Below are positions 55,082-63,213 of a stretch of 64,000 nt of DNA, in pieces. The notes under the pieces were generated by a model. That model had not been told where the DNA came from. It did not search any database and worked only from the letters and a program-made list of their open reading frames with translations. Numbering within the stretch: position 1 is the stretch's first letter; every line of letters starts with the position of its first letter. The stretch comes from Aquimarina sediminis (GTDB taxonomy: Bacteria > Bacteroidota > Bacteroidia > Flavobacteriales > Flavobacteriaceae). The stretch is from NCBI RefSeq assembly GCF_002895435.1, contig NZ_POYJ01000001.1, forward strand, positions 1 through 64,000. Direction: 5' to 3'. The position numbers were made by a program, and so were the translations under genes.

Positions 55082-55285
55082 ATGAAAACACTTACCAAAC
55101 TTATTGCGGTTGCCTTTCTTTTTGTAATCGTTTCCTGCACAGATAAGAAGAAAGAGGCAGAAGAAACCAAAGTAATTGTAGAAAAAATAGAGGCTGTAGA
55201 GTCAGAACTAGAACAAATCTCGGAAGAGGTAGAAACCAAAGTCGAAGAATTAGAAGATTCTTTAGAGGATTTGGACAGTATATAG
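55082..55285 (+). CDS. small acidic lipoprotein
   Basis: A 67-residue lipoprotein with lipobox VIVSCTDKKKE. The mature part is a glutamate-rich helix or coiled coil (about 30-65). No family was recognised. It lies upstream of a lysine/glutamate-rich secreted coiled-coil protein at 55351, 65 bp away, and could share its transcript. A Braun-lipoprotein-like spacer role is only a guess. Confidence 0.65.
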   Translation: MKTLTKLIAVAFLFVIVSCTDKKKEAEETKVIVEKIEAVESELEQISEEVETKVEELEDSLEDLDSI

Positions 55286-55350
55286 AATTTTTATTTGAAT
55301 TGAATAAACCTTCACATTCTAAATCATTATTAACTAAAAAAAACACCAAC

Positions 55351-56046
55351 ATGAAATTCATAAAATTAGTATCAATATTTATGTTGATCTTCACTCTAGG
55401 AAACCAAGCAATTATTGCTCAAGGAAAGTCACAAGAAGCAAAACAAAAGGTAATAGAGAAAAAAAATAAAGCTAAAGAAAAAGCTGCTGAAGTAAAGGAG
55501 AAAGGGCAAGAAAAAGCTGAAAAGGCAAAGGAAAAAGCAGAAAAGAAGGCTGAAGAAGCCCAGGAAGGAGCAGAAGAAAAAGTAGAAGAGTTAAAAGACA
55601 AGGCTGAGAAGGAAAAGGATAAAGCTGTAAAAAAAGCTGAAAAAGCAGAAGAAAAAGCAGAGAAGGCTTTAGAAAAGGCTGAAAAGGAATCCAAAGGAAA
55701 AGCCTATGGAAAAAACAAAGATGGGTTGATAGGCAAAGAGTTTGGTATGGCAAGAGCCGAAGAAGCTAAAGAAATGGCTAATGAACGTAGCGAAATACTT
55801 AATAAAAATGAAGAGAGAATAGCAAAAGGCAAAGAAAAAATCAAAGCAGCAAAAGAAAGACTAGCTAAAGCTAAAACAGTAGAAGGAGAAGAAGCACTAA
55901 CACCAGAAGAGATTGCCGTAAAAGAAGGTAAAATAGCTAAAGCTGAAGAAAAATTGAAAGCATTGGAAGACGCCATTAAAAACGGGAAAGAAAAGTTGAA
56001 AAGTGGAAAAGAAAAATTAGACCAACTATATCCTGTAGAGCAATAA
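55351..56046 (+). CDS. secreted lysine/glutamate/alanine-rich coiled-coil protein
   Basis: A 231-residue protein starting at ATG 55351 (MKFIKLVSIFMLIF); an earlier in-frame start at 55300 adds a non-signal N-terminus. After the signal peptide (ends IIAQ) come alternating KEKAEKAKEKAEKKAEEA-type repeats (about 25-125), then a more ordinary helical region with a glycine-containing break (KDGLIGKEFGMARAEEA). No known domain. The base composition is unusually purine-rich on the coding strand. Probably an elongated envelope protein. Confidence 0.65.
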   Translation: MKFIKLVSIFMLIFTLGNQAIIAQGKSQEAKQKVIEKKNKAKEKAAEVKEKGQEKAEKAKEKAEKKAEEAQEGAEEKVEELKDKAEKEKDKAVKKAEKAEEKAEKALEKAEKESKGKAYGKNKDGLIGKEFGMARAEEAKEMANERSEILNKNEERIAKGKEKIKAAKERLAKAKTVEGEEALTPEEIAVKEGKIAKAEEKLKALEDAIKNGKEKLKSGKEKLDQLYPVEQ

Positions 56047-56075
56047 AAGTTTAATAAAATTATAAAAAAAAGAAT

Positions 56076-56111
56076 GTCCGGTAAGTTTTAAGTAACTTTC
56101 CGGACTTTTTT
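56076..56111 (+). terminator. intrinsic terminator
   Basis: GTCCGGTAAGTT at 56076-56087 pairs with AACTTTCCGGAC at 56094-56105, with one mismatch, followed by a T run. Confidence 0.85.
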
Positions 56112-56125
56112 ATAAAATAAAACTA

Positions 56126-57355
56126 ATGAAAAGAGTAATCACATCGACTATAGTAATGCTGGCAATTTTGTTTTCCTGTAAAAAGGAAAATACCAATGAG
56201 GTAACTCATTTTAAAAGTGGTCCCTGGCTTGCTACTTTAGAGGTTCAGGATAATAAAAAACTACCTTTCTTGATCGAAGTAATGGAAGATCAGACATTAA
56301 AAATATTTAATGCAGAAGAAACCATAGATGTTGATGAAATAATAATAGAAGGTGATTCTATTAAAATTAAGTTTCCTGTTTTTGAAGGGTATATCGCAGC
56401 TCGATTTATAGATTCAATGACAATTTCTGGAAGTTTTATTAAAGAAAGTCTGAGTAGAGCAGTACCATTTGAAGCAAAATATGGAGAGCAAGACCGATTT
56501 GATATTGTTTCAGAATCCAATTTTAATATTACGGGTAATTGGGAAACTGTCTTTAGTGATACGAATGAAAAAGATAGATATATCGCCAAAGGAACCTTTA
56601 GGCAAAATGGAAATATTGTAACAGGTACCTTTAGAACTACCACAGGAGATTATCGTTTTTTAGAAGGGGTCATTAATAAAGATCAATTACAATTATCCAC
56701 TTTTGACGGGGCTCATGCTTTTTTATTTACTGCGCAAGTATCAGATAGTACTTTAAACGGATATTTCTATTCTGGTAATCATTGGAAAGAACCTTTTACA
56801 GCCAAGAGAAATCAGGATTATGAATTACCAGCAGCAGATTCATTAACCTTTATAAAAGAAGGGTATGATACTTTTGACTTTAGTTTTCCTGATATCGAAG
56901 GAAAACAAGTTTCCCTTCAAGATGATCGATTTAAAGACAAAGTTGTGATTGTACAAGTTATGGGGAGCTGGTGTCCCAATTGTATGGATGAAACCAAATA
57001 TTATGTAGATTATTATAACAAAAACAAAAGTAAAGATGTAGAGTTTGTAGCATTGGCTTTTGAATATGCCAGAACAAAGGAGAAAGCATTTAATTCAATC
57101 AAACGATTGCAAGACAAATTGAAGGTAGAGTATCCTATTCTTCTAGCTCAATATGGTACTTCAAGTAAGCAAAAGGCACAAGAGAAATTACCTATGTTAA
57201 ATCACGTATTATCATATCCAACAAGTATTTTTATAGATAAAAAAGGACAAGTACGCAAAATACATACTGGTTTTAATGGTCCTGCAACCGGGGAAAAATA
57301 CACTCAATTCAAAACCGAATTTGAAAACATTGTTAACCAGTTGTTAAAGGAGTAA
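56126..57355 (+). CDS. TlpA-like thiol-disulfide oxidoreductase lipoprotein
   Basis: A 409-residue lipoprotein with lipobox AILFSCKKE. The first half (about 25-235) is a beta-rich domain of unknown function typical of Bacteroidetes TlpA-like proteins. The second half (about 250-405) is a thioredoxin-like AhpC/TSA-TlpA domain with the redox pair C283-C286 in GSWCPNCMDE and the cis-proline in SYPTSIFID. It probably reduces disulfides in the periplasm, for example for cytochrome c maturation, but no cytochrome genes are nearby. Confidence 0.87.
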   Translation: MKRVITSTIVMLAILFSCKKENTNEVTHFKSGPWLATLEVQDNKKLPFLIEVMEDQTLKIFNAEETIDVDEIIIEGDSIKIKFPVFEGYIAARFIDSMTISGSFIKESLSRAVPFEAKYGEQDRFDIVSESNFNITGNWETVFSDTNEKDRYIAKGTFRQNGNIVTGTFRTTTGDYRFLEGVINKDQLQLSTFDGAHAFLFTAQVSDSTLNGYFYSGNHWKEPFTAKRNQDYELPAADSLTFIKEGYDTFDFSFPDIEGKQVSLQDDRFKDKVVIVQVMGSWCPNCMDETKYYVDYYNKNKSKDVEFVALAFEYARTKEKAFNSIKRLQDKLKVEYPILLAQYGTSSKQKAQEKLPMLNHVLSYPTSIFIDKKGQVRKIHTGFNGPATGEKYTQFKTEFENIVNQLLKE

Positions 57356-57497
57356 CCTGGTTTAACAATCAATTATGACTTTCGTTTTGAGTTTAACACT
57401 ACAGTAACATTAGGATTGAGATTTACCTCTTACATTGTTTGGGTTAGAAATTTGATATAATTTCTATGTGATAATAATTAATTCAAAAAAGTCAGTC

Positions 57498-58598
57498 ATG
57501 AAACAATCCAACCTTATTCTTACATGTATTGCAGGAGCAATGATGTTATTCTCAATTCAAATTAATGCCCAGCTCAAAACACCCGAGGGGAGCCAAAGAG
57601 CACAGACAATGCAACGAGTAGGAATCACTAATATTACCATTGATTATGGAAGACCCAGTGTAAATGAACGTGAAATTTGGGGGAAATTAGTTCCTTACGG
57701 GTTTACTAATTTGGGTTTTGGAACAGCTACAGCCGCGCCTTGGAGAGCTGGTGCTAATAGTAACTCTACAATTGAATTTACTCATGATGTAAAAGTAGAA
57801 GGAAAAGATATTAAAGCGGGAACATATGGTCTTCATATCGCCGTAAAAGAAGATGGAGGGGCAACGGTCATATTTTCAAACAATTCTACTTCCTGGGGGA
57901 GCTATTTTTATGAAGAAAAAGAAGATGCTTTGCGTGTCGATGTTAAAACAAAAGAAGCTCCTCATACAGAAACATTAACATTCCTTTTTCCAGAGGTAGA
58001 TGCCAACAGTACAATAGCGGCATTACGGTGGGGTAAAAAAGAAATTCCTTTTAAGATAGAAGTTGATGTCAAAAACATTGTAATTAGTGGTATTAAAAAT
58101 GATTTGCGTAATTCTGCTGGTTTTACTCAAACAAACTGGGATAACGCAGCAAATTATGCTTTTAACGCCGGTGAATTGGATCAGGCATTAGAATGGGTAA
58201 ATGCATCTATTGAAGGCAACTTTTTTAGTAAAGAAACTTTTGCAAACTTATCTCTAAAATCCCAGATTTTAGCAAAACAAGGTAAAACCGATGACGCTAT
58301 GATGCTTGTAGATAAAGCTGCCAAATTGGGTACTGCTAGGCAGGTTTTTAGGCTGGGAACAGGACTTATTGGACAAGGTCAAAAAGATAAAGCATTAGTA
58401 GTGCTAAAGGATAATGTAAAAAATAATAATGGCGCTTGGCCATCTAATTATGGATTGGCAAAAGCATATTCGGCAACCGGAGATTATAAAAATGCAATCA
58501 AAGCCATTACTACTTCATTGGGTAAAGCTCCAGAAAGATTTAAAGGAAGACTTAATGGAGATCTGGAAAAGCTTAAAAAAGGAGAAGATATAAACTAA
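57498..58598 (+). CDS. DUF2911 domain-containing protein with TPR-like C-terminus
   Basis: A 366-residue exported protein starting at ATG 57498 (MKQSNLILTC). A signal peptide (about 1-25) is followed by a DUF2911 domain (about 30-180) with IDYGRPSVNEREIWGKLVPYG and APWRAGANSNSTIEF, all typical of the family. The C-terminal part (about 210-366) has TPR-like helices (NAGELDQALEWVNASIE, TGDYKNAIKAITTSLGKAPE). The family's function is unknown. Confidence 0.85.
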   Translation: MKQSNLILTCIAGAMMLFSIQINAQLKTPEGSQRAQTMQRVGITNITIDYGRPSVNEREIWGKLVPYGFTNLGFGTATAAPWRAGANSNSTIEFTHDVKVEGKDIKAGTYGLHIAVKEDGGATVIFSNNSTSWGSYFYEEKEDALRVDVKTKEAPHTETLTFLFPEVDANSTIAALRWGKKEIPFKIEVDVKNIVISGIKNDLRNSAGFTQTNWDNAANYAFNAGELDQALEWVNASIEGNFFSKETFANLSLKSQILAKQGKTDDAMMLVDKAAKLGTARQVFRLGTGLIGQGQKDKALVVLKDNVKNNNGAWPSNYGLAKAYSATGDYKNAIKAITTSLGKAPERFKGRLNGDLEKLKKGEDIN

Positions 58599-58621
58599 GT
58601 TCTCAAAATTTATATGATATT

Positions 58622-58656
58622 TTAAAAGGTTTAGAGCAATTCTAGACCTTTTTTTG
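58622..58656 (+). terminator. intrinsic terminator
   Basis: AAAAGGTTTAGA near 58624-58635 pairs with TCTAGACCTTTT near 58641-58652, with one mismatch, followed by T residues. Confidence 0.7.
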
Positions 58657-58748
58657 TAGATACAGAAACCCAACTGTTAATATTGTAGAAGTACCATATA
58701 AAGAGATTATATTAAGGTAAGATTTTATGTTAAACTACGGTATTAACG

Positions 58749-58756
58749 TATCTTTG
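58749..58756 (+). promoter_or_regulatory. -7 promoter element of pta-ackA
   Basis: TATCTTTG matches TAnnTTTG exactly, 20 bp before the pta ATG at 58776. The -33 element is weak. Confidence 0.55.
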
Positions 58757-58775
58757 CACAACCAAATTGATACAC

Positions 58776-60869
58776 ATGAGTAAAGCTGTTTATATTGCCA
58801 CTATAGAACCTAATAGTGGTAAATCTATTGTTGTTTTAGGTATGATGCGAATGCTTCTTGGAAAAGTTGCCAGAGTAGGATATTTTAGACCAATAATTGA
58901 TGATCCAAAAGAGGGAGAAGTTGATAACCATATTAATACCGTAATCTCTCATTTTGAGTTGGATATCAACTTTAAAAAAGCATATGCCTATACCAGAAGT
59001 GAAGTACTTCAAAAATATAATCAAGGTAAATCAGGTGAAATCATTGATAACATCATAAAGAAATATAAAAACCTCGAAGAAAGATTCGATTTTATATTAG
59101 TAGAAGGTACTGACTTTTCAGACGAAGGAAGTATTATTGAATTTGATATTAATGTAATTATAGCTAAGAACCTTGGAATTCCTGCAGTAATTGTCGCTAG
59201 TGGGGTGGATAAAAAGAATGAAGAGATTGTAAGTAATTTAAAATTAGGCTTTGATACCTTTAATAGTAAAGATGTAGAAGTTCTGGCTACCGTAGCTAAT
59301 AAGGTGGCTCAGGGAAGTGAAGAGCAGTTGAGAAAGCTTTTTGATCTGGATTTTAAAAGAGATGTAGAAAATATTATCATTCCAAAAGTAGACTCTTTAA
59401 TTAACCCAACAATTAGAGAGATAACAAATGAGTTGGATGGAAATGTTATGTTTGGTAAAGAATATCTCAATAATCAGGCAGGGAGTTTTGGAGTAGGAGC
59501 TATGCAGCTTCGTAACTATTTGACACATCTTAAGAATAATAGCCTTGTGATTACACCAGGGGATAGAGCGGATATAATCCTTGGGGTATTGCAGGCTAAC
59601 ATATCTGATAACTACCCTAAGATTTCGGGAATTATTCTTACCGGGGGGATTATTCCCGAACAACCTGTCCTTAAATTAATCGAAGGAGTATCCTTATCAT
59701 TTCCTATTATCTCTGTATCTAGTGGTACCTTTGCTGTAACAAATAAAATAGGTGCGATTAAATCCAGAATCTATCTGGATAATCTACAAAAAATAAACAC
59801 ATCTATTAGTACATTCGAAAAATATGTCAATGAAGATTTGTTAGCAGATCGCTTGATAACATTTAAATCAGAAGGGCTAACACCTCGAATGTTTCAGTAT
59901 AACCTATTAAGACGTGCACTACAACACAAAAAACACATAGTTCTTCCAGAAGGATCCGATGAAAGAATACTTAGAGCAACTTCAAGGCTTCTGGCTTCTG
60001 GAGTTGTAGATATAACACTAATTGGGAATGAAAAAGAAATAAAGAATAAAGCTATTAAGCTAGATATTCCAATTGATTTTAGCAAAGTAAATGTAGTTTT
60101 ACCTATAGAATCACCTCATTATGAGGACTATGTTCAGACCTTTTATGAACTAAGAAAACATAAGAACGTAAATCTGGATATGGCCAAAGATATGATGGCC
60201 GACGTATCTTATTTTGGAACCATGATGATTTATAAAGGACATGCGGATGGAATGGTTTCTGGGGCAGTTCATACAACGCAACACACCATTAGACCGGCTT
60301 TGCAGTTTATTAAAACTAAACCAGGTGTTAAGGTAGTGTCTTCTGTGTTTTTTATGTGTTTAGAAGATAGAGTTTCGGTTTTTGGTGATTGTGCTATTAA
60401 TCCTAACCCTAATGCAGAACAACTTGCAGAAATAGCAATTTCTTCTTCAGAATCTGCTTTGGCTTTTGGTATTGAACCAAAAGTGGCTATGTTATCATAT
60501 TCGTCAGGAACCTCGGGTAAAGGTGAAGATGTAGAAATTGTAAGAGAAGCAACTGCAATCGTTAAAGAAAAACGCCCGGATCTCAAAATTGAAGGTCCTA
60601 TACAGTACGATGCCGCTGTAGATATGAGAGTAGGGAAAAGTAAGTTGCCAGATTCTGAAGTAGCAGGGCAAGCAAGTGTACTGATATTTCCGGACTTAAA
60701 TACAGGAAACAATACCTATAAAGCAGTACAGAGAGAAACAGGAGCATTAGCAATAGGACCAATGTTACAAGGGCTAAATAAACCTGTAAATGATTTAAGT
60801 AGAGGATGTACAGTGGATGATGTATATAACACTGTAATTATCACCGCTATTCAGGCACAGGGTCTTTAA
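58776..60869 (+). CDS. pta: phosphate acetyltransferase
   Basis: A 697-residue enzyme that interconverts acetyl-CoA and acetyl phosphate. It is the long form: an N-terminal P-loop-like domain (EPNSGKSIVVLGMM, about 10-200), a central DRTGG domain (about 215-325) and a C-terminal catalytic PTA domain (about 370-695) with HIVLPEGSDERILRATSRL, ADGMVSGAVHTT and MLSYSSGTSGKG. The start is ATG 58776; a TTG at 58767 is rejected because it sits near the transcription start. ackA follows 23 bp later. Confidence 0.94.
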   Translation: MSKAVYIATIEPNSGKSIVVLGMMRMLLGKVARVGYFRPIIDDPKEGEVDNHINTVISHFELDINFKKAYAYTRSEVLQKYNQGKSGEIIDNIIKKYKNLEERFDFILVEGTDFSDEGSIIEFDINVIIAKNLGIPAVIVASGVDKKNEEIVSNLKLGFDTFNSKDVEVLATVANKVAQGSEEQLRKLFDLDFKRDVENIIIPKVDSLINPTIREITNELDGNVMFGKEYLNNQAGSFGVGAMQLRNYLTHLKNNSLVITPGDRADIILGVLQANISDNYPKISGIILTGGIIPEQPVLKLIEGVSLSFPIISVSSGTFAVTNKIGAIKSRIYLDNLQKINTSISTFEKYVNEDLLADRLITFKSEGLTPRMFQYNLLRRALQHKKHIVLPEGSDERILRATSRLLASGVVDITLIGNEKEIKNKAIKLDIPIDFSKVNVVLPIESPHYEDYVQTFYELRKHKNVNLDMAKDMMADVSYFGTMMIYKGHADGMVSGAVHTTQHTIRPALQFIKTKPGVKVVSSVFFMCLEDRVSVFGDCAINPNPNAEQLAEIAISSSESALAFGIEPKVAMLSYSSGTSGKGEDVEIVREATAIVKEKRPDLKIEGPIQYDAAVDMRVGKSKLPDSEVAGQASVLIFPDLNTGNNTYKAVQRETGALAIGPMLQGLNKPVNDLSRGCTVDDVYNTVIITAIQAQGL

Positions 60870-60891
60870 AATCTAAAAGAAAGCAAAGCAT

Positions 60892-62076
60892 ATGCAAATA
60901 CTCGTACTAAATTCAGGAAGCTCTTCTATAAAGTTTCAATTATTTACAATGCCAGATGCAAAAGTAATTTGTTCTGGATTGGTAGAACGCATTGGGTTGG
61001 ATAATGCCAAAATTAGTTATGAATCTAAAAATGGTAAAACCGAAGAAATCAGCACTATTACTAACCATAAAGATGGCTTGCAGTTAATAGCAAGCTATTT
61101 GATGAATGATAAGATTGGAGTAATTAAGTCGGCATCAGAAATAGAAGTTGTTGGTCATAGAGTAGTACATGGTGGAAGTACGTTTTCTAAAACTGTAGAA
61201 ATAACAAAAGAGGTAAAGCAAAAGATACAAGAGCTATCAGCTTTGGCACCATTGCATAACCCAGCCAACTTAGAAGGTGTTTTGGTGGCAGAAGAAATTT
61301 TTTCGAAAGCAAAACAAGTAGCCGTATTTGATACAGCTTTTCATCAAACCATCCCTGTTGAAGCATATAAGTACGCAATCCCGAACAAGTTTTTGGATGA
61401 TCATAATATTAGACTATATGGTTTTCATGGTACCAGCCATAAGTATGTTTCTGAAAAAGCAATTGAATTCTTAGGGAAAGAAAAATCTAAAATCATTACA
61501 ATTCACTTAGGTAATGGATGTAGTATGACAGCTGTAAAAAATGGTAAAAGTATAGATCATACATTGGGATTCGCTCCTATGAATGGATTAATCATGGGAA
61601 CCAGATCTGGAGATATAGACCCAGCTATAATCTTTTATATGGTAAATTCATTAGGGTATTCTCTTGATGAAGTAAATGCACTTTTACAAAAAGAAAGTGG
61701 AATGCTTGGTCTAACAGGTTTTAGTGACCTTCGGGATATAGAATCTGAAGCAGAACAAGGAAATACAGATTGCCAATTAGCATTGAAGATGAATGCATAT
61801 CGTATCAAAAAATACATAGGTTCTTATGCATCTGTAATGAATGGATTAGATGCTATTGTTTTTACTGCTGGAATAGGAGAAAACTCTGATGTAATTAGAA
61901 AGCTGGTATGTGCTGACCAAGAATTTTTGGGAATTGAATTAGATGCCGAAAAGAATAGTATTAGATCCAAAGAGGCAAGAGATATTAGCTCGCCTTCTTC
62001 AAAAGTAAAAATATTGGTAATACCTACTAATGAAGAGTTGGAGATTGCAAAACAATCATTTGGACTATTGTCATAG
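60892..62076 (+). CDS. ackA: acetate kinase
   Basis: A 394-residue ASKHA-fold kinase that makes ATP and acetate from acetyl phosphate. It begins MQILVLNSGSSSIKFQLF, with the VFDTAFHQTIP and YGFHGTSHKYV motifs, and ITIHLGNGCSM and AGIGENSDVIR later. It is 23 bp after pta, so the two form the acetate overflow/ATP pathway. A terminator follows. Confidence 0.95.
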   Translation: MQILVLNSGSSSIKFQLFTMPDAKVICSGLVERIGLDNAKISYESKNGKTEEISTITNHKDGLQLIASYLMNDKIGVIKSASEIEVVGHRVVHGGSTFSKTVEITKEVKQKIQELSALAPLHNPANLEGVLVAEEIFSKAKQVAVFDTAFHQTIPVEAYKYAIPNKFLDDHNIRLYGFHGTSHKYVSEKAIEFLGKEKSKIITIHLGNGCSMTAVKNGKSIDHTLGFAPMNGLIMGTRSGDIDPAIIFYMVNSLGYSLDEVNALLQKESGMLGLTGFSDLRDIESEAEQGNTDCQLALKMNAYRIKKYIGSYASVMNGLDAIVFTAGIGENSDVIRKLVCADQEFLGIELDAEKNSIRSKEARDISSPSSKVKILVIPTNEELEIAKQSFGLLS

Positions 62077-62092
62077 ATTTGTTTTGTGAATA

Positions 62093-62128
62093 ATAAAAAA
62101 GGAGCACTTAAAAATGCTCCTTTTTTTT
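62093..62128. terminator. terminator between ackA and the convergent peptide gene
   Basis: AAAAAAGGAGCA around 62095-62106 pairs with TGCTCCTTTTTT around 62115-62126, leading into a T run. U tracts are possible on both strands. Confidence 0.85.
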
Positions 62129-62146
62129 GTAATTTACAATCGGTTC

Positions 62147-62332
62147 TTAATAAAGAATACAATATCCAGACGGTAGGCAGTGACCGGCTTCACAGAAACT
62201 ACCTCCACCCCAGGAAATTCTACACTTACCACTTCCACAACATGTTATAGCCCTTGATTGGGCTCCTTTTATATTTTGTTGCTGTCCTTTACTTAATGCT
62301 TGTACGCCGGTTAATTCTAAGATTTTTTTCAT
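62147..62332 (-). CDS. bacteriocin-like leader peptide precursor, cysteine-rich (copy 1)
   Basis: A 61-residue peptide. The leader is MKKILELTGVQALSKGQQQN, ending in IKGA (residues 21-24), a variant of the double-glycine cleavage site. The core of 37 residues has six cysteines in the pattern CC-x4-C-x9-C-x4-C-x5-C. The last three spacings are the same in copies 2 and 3. Few conserved Ser or Thr residues argue for disulfides rather than lanthionines. No maturation enzyme or C39 transporter is seen within the window. It is the most downstream of three tandem paralogues. Confidence 0.8.
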   Translation of the reverse strand: MKKILELTGVQALSKGQQQNIKGAQSRAITCCGSGKCRISWGGGSFCEAGHCLPSGYCILY

Positions 62333-62388
62333 TATGAGTGTATTTAAGTTAGTAATAAATAATAAAGTGATTTAATTATATTTTTGGA

Positions 62389-62577
62389 TTATGCCCAAAC
62401 ACAGCTTCCGTTAGGCATGCAGTACCCATAATCACAAAAAACACCACCATTAGCAGTTCGAATACAACATCTTCCGGGACCACCGCAGTAAGGTCTGGAA
62501 AAACCTGCCCCTTTTATTTCCTGTTGGGTTTGTTTAGATAGTTTTTGAACCCCTGTTACATTTAAGATTTTTTTCAT
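62389..62577 (-). CDS. bacteriocin-like leader peptide precursor, cysteine-rich (copy 2)
   Basis: A 62-residue peptide with leader MKKILNVTGVQKLSKQTQQE, then IKGA. The core of 38 residues has six cysteines: C-x5-CC-x9-C-x4-C-x5-C. Here the adjacent cysteine pair lies at the second and third positions instead of the first and second. The leader is nearly the same as in copies 1 and 3, while the core differs apart from cysteines, [FY]C, G[YH]C and the C-terminal aromatic tail. Confidence 0.8.
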   Translation of the reverse strand: MKKILNVTGVQKLSKQTQQEIKGAGFSRPYCGGPGRCCIRTANGGVFCDYGYCMPNGSCVWA

Positions 62578-62644
62578 TGTGTAATATATTTAAGAAATTA
62601 ATAATTCTGGGTTTGAGAGTAGTATGATCTACGACTTTTAAAAC

Positions 62645-62675
62645 AAAAAAGACAGATATCAAGCTATCTGTCTTT
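62645..62675 (-). terminator. terminator after peptide copy 3
   Basis: AAAGACAGATA at 62648-62658 pairs perfectly with TATCTGTCTTT at 62665-62675. On the minus strand it runs into a U tract, so copy 3 is terminated before copy 2 starts. Confidence 0.85.
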
Positions 62676-62688
62676 ATAGTATTTTATT

Positions 62689-62874
62689 CTAGGCAAAGAT
62701 GCAACGCCCCCAACGATCGCAATAACCTGGTTCGCAATACGTCTGATTACCAAAGCTTATAAGACACCCTCTACCACTAGGGCAACACCTAGCTCGATTA
62801 AAAGCCCCCTTAATTTGCTGTTGCTGGTTTTTACTAAGTTTTTGGATTCCTGATAAGTTTAAGATTTTTTTCAT
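62689..62874 (-). CDS. bacteriocin-like leader peptide precursor, cysteine-rich (copy 3)
   Basis: A 61-residue peptide with leader MKKILNLSGIQKLSKNQQQQ, then IKGA. The core of 37 residues has six cysteines: CC-x5-C-x9-C-x4-C-x5-C. It is the first of the three on the minus strand and has its own terminator, so it is probably expressed separately. A possible promoter lies at 62900-62928. Confidence 0.8.
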   Translation of the reverse strand: MKKILNLSGIQKLSKNQQQQIKGAFNRARCCPSGRGCLISFGNQTYCEPGYCDRWGRCIFA

Positions 62875-63213
62875 TGTGTAAAATGTTTAAATTATCCTTT
62901 AAATGTAATCTAAAATATTGTAAATCAAGTACATGTAATCCGCATAAAAAGTAAGGTTTTATTGTTTAGAAGTACGGATTATAAGTAAAATGTATCAATA
63001 TTCATTTTAATTTCCCGGAGCAATAGAACTTATTAACAGTAATGATTTTTTTAAATACTTGTTTTTCAGTATGTTGTGTGTTTACTGGGTGTAAAAGTAA
63101 GATTATCAACATGCTAGGTAATGATTTGGTAACATTTTACTATAGCCAGTCTCATAAAATAACTTTAGTTTCGAATTCATCTAATTATACACAATACTTT
63201 AACACAAAACATT
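62875..63213. other. divergent intergenic region
   Basis: This 339-bp gap separates the peptide gene from the endonuclease I gene. It holds the possible peptide promoter. A 74-codon frame at 63042-63266 overlaps the start of the endonuclease gene in another frame and is not taken as a gene. Nothing else was recognised. Confidence 0.4.
62900..62928 (-). promoter_or_regulatory. possible promoter of peptide copy 3
   Basis: On the minus strand TTG (62926-62928) and TACATTTA (62900-62907) are separated by 18 bp. The -7 box differs from TAnnTTTG at its last base. Confidence 0.35.

Noticed and set aside
55419..55976. Long minus-strand open frames opposite the coiled-coil gene
   Set aside because: They arise because AAA/GAA/GCT-rich coding sequence read backward gives TTT/TTC/AGC codons with few stops; the plus frame has the signal peptide and a terminator.
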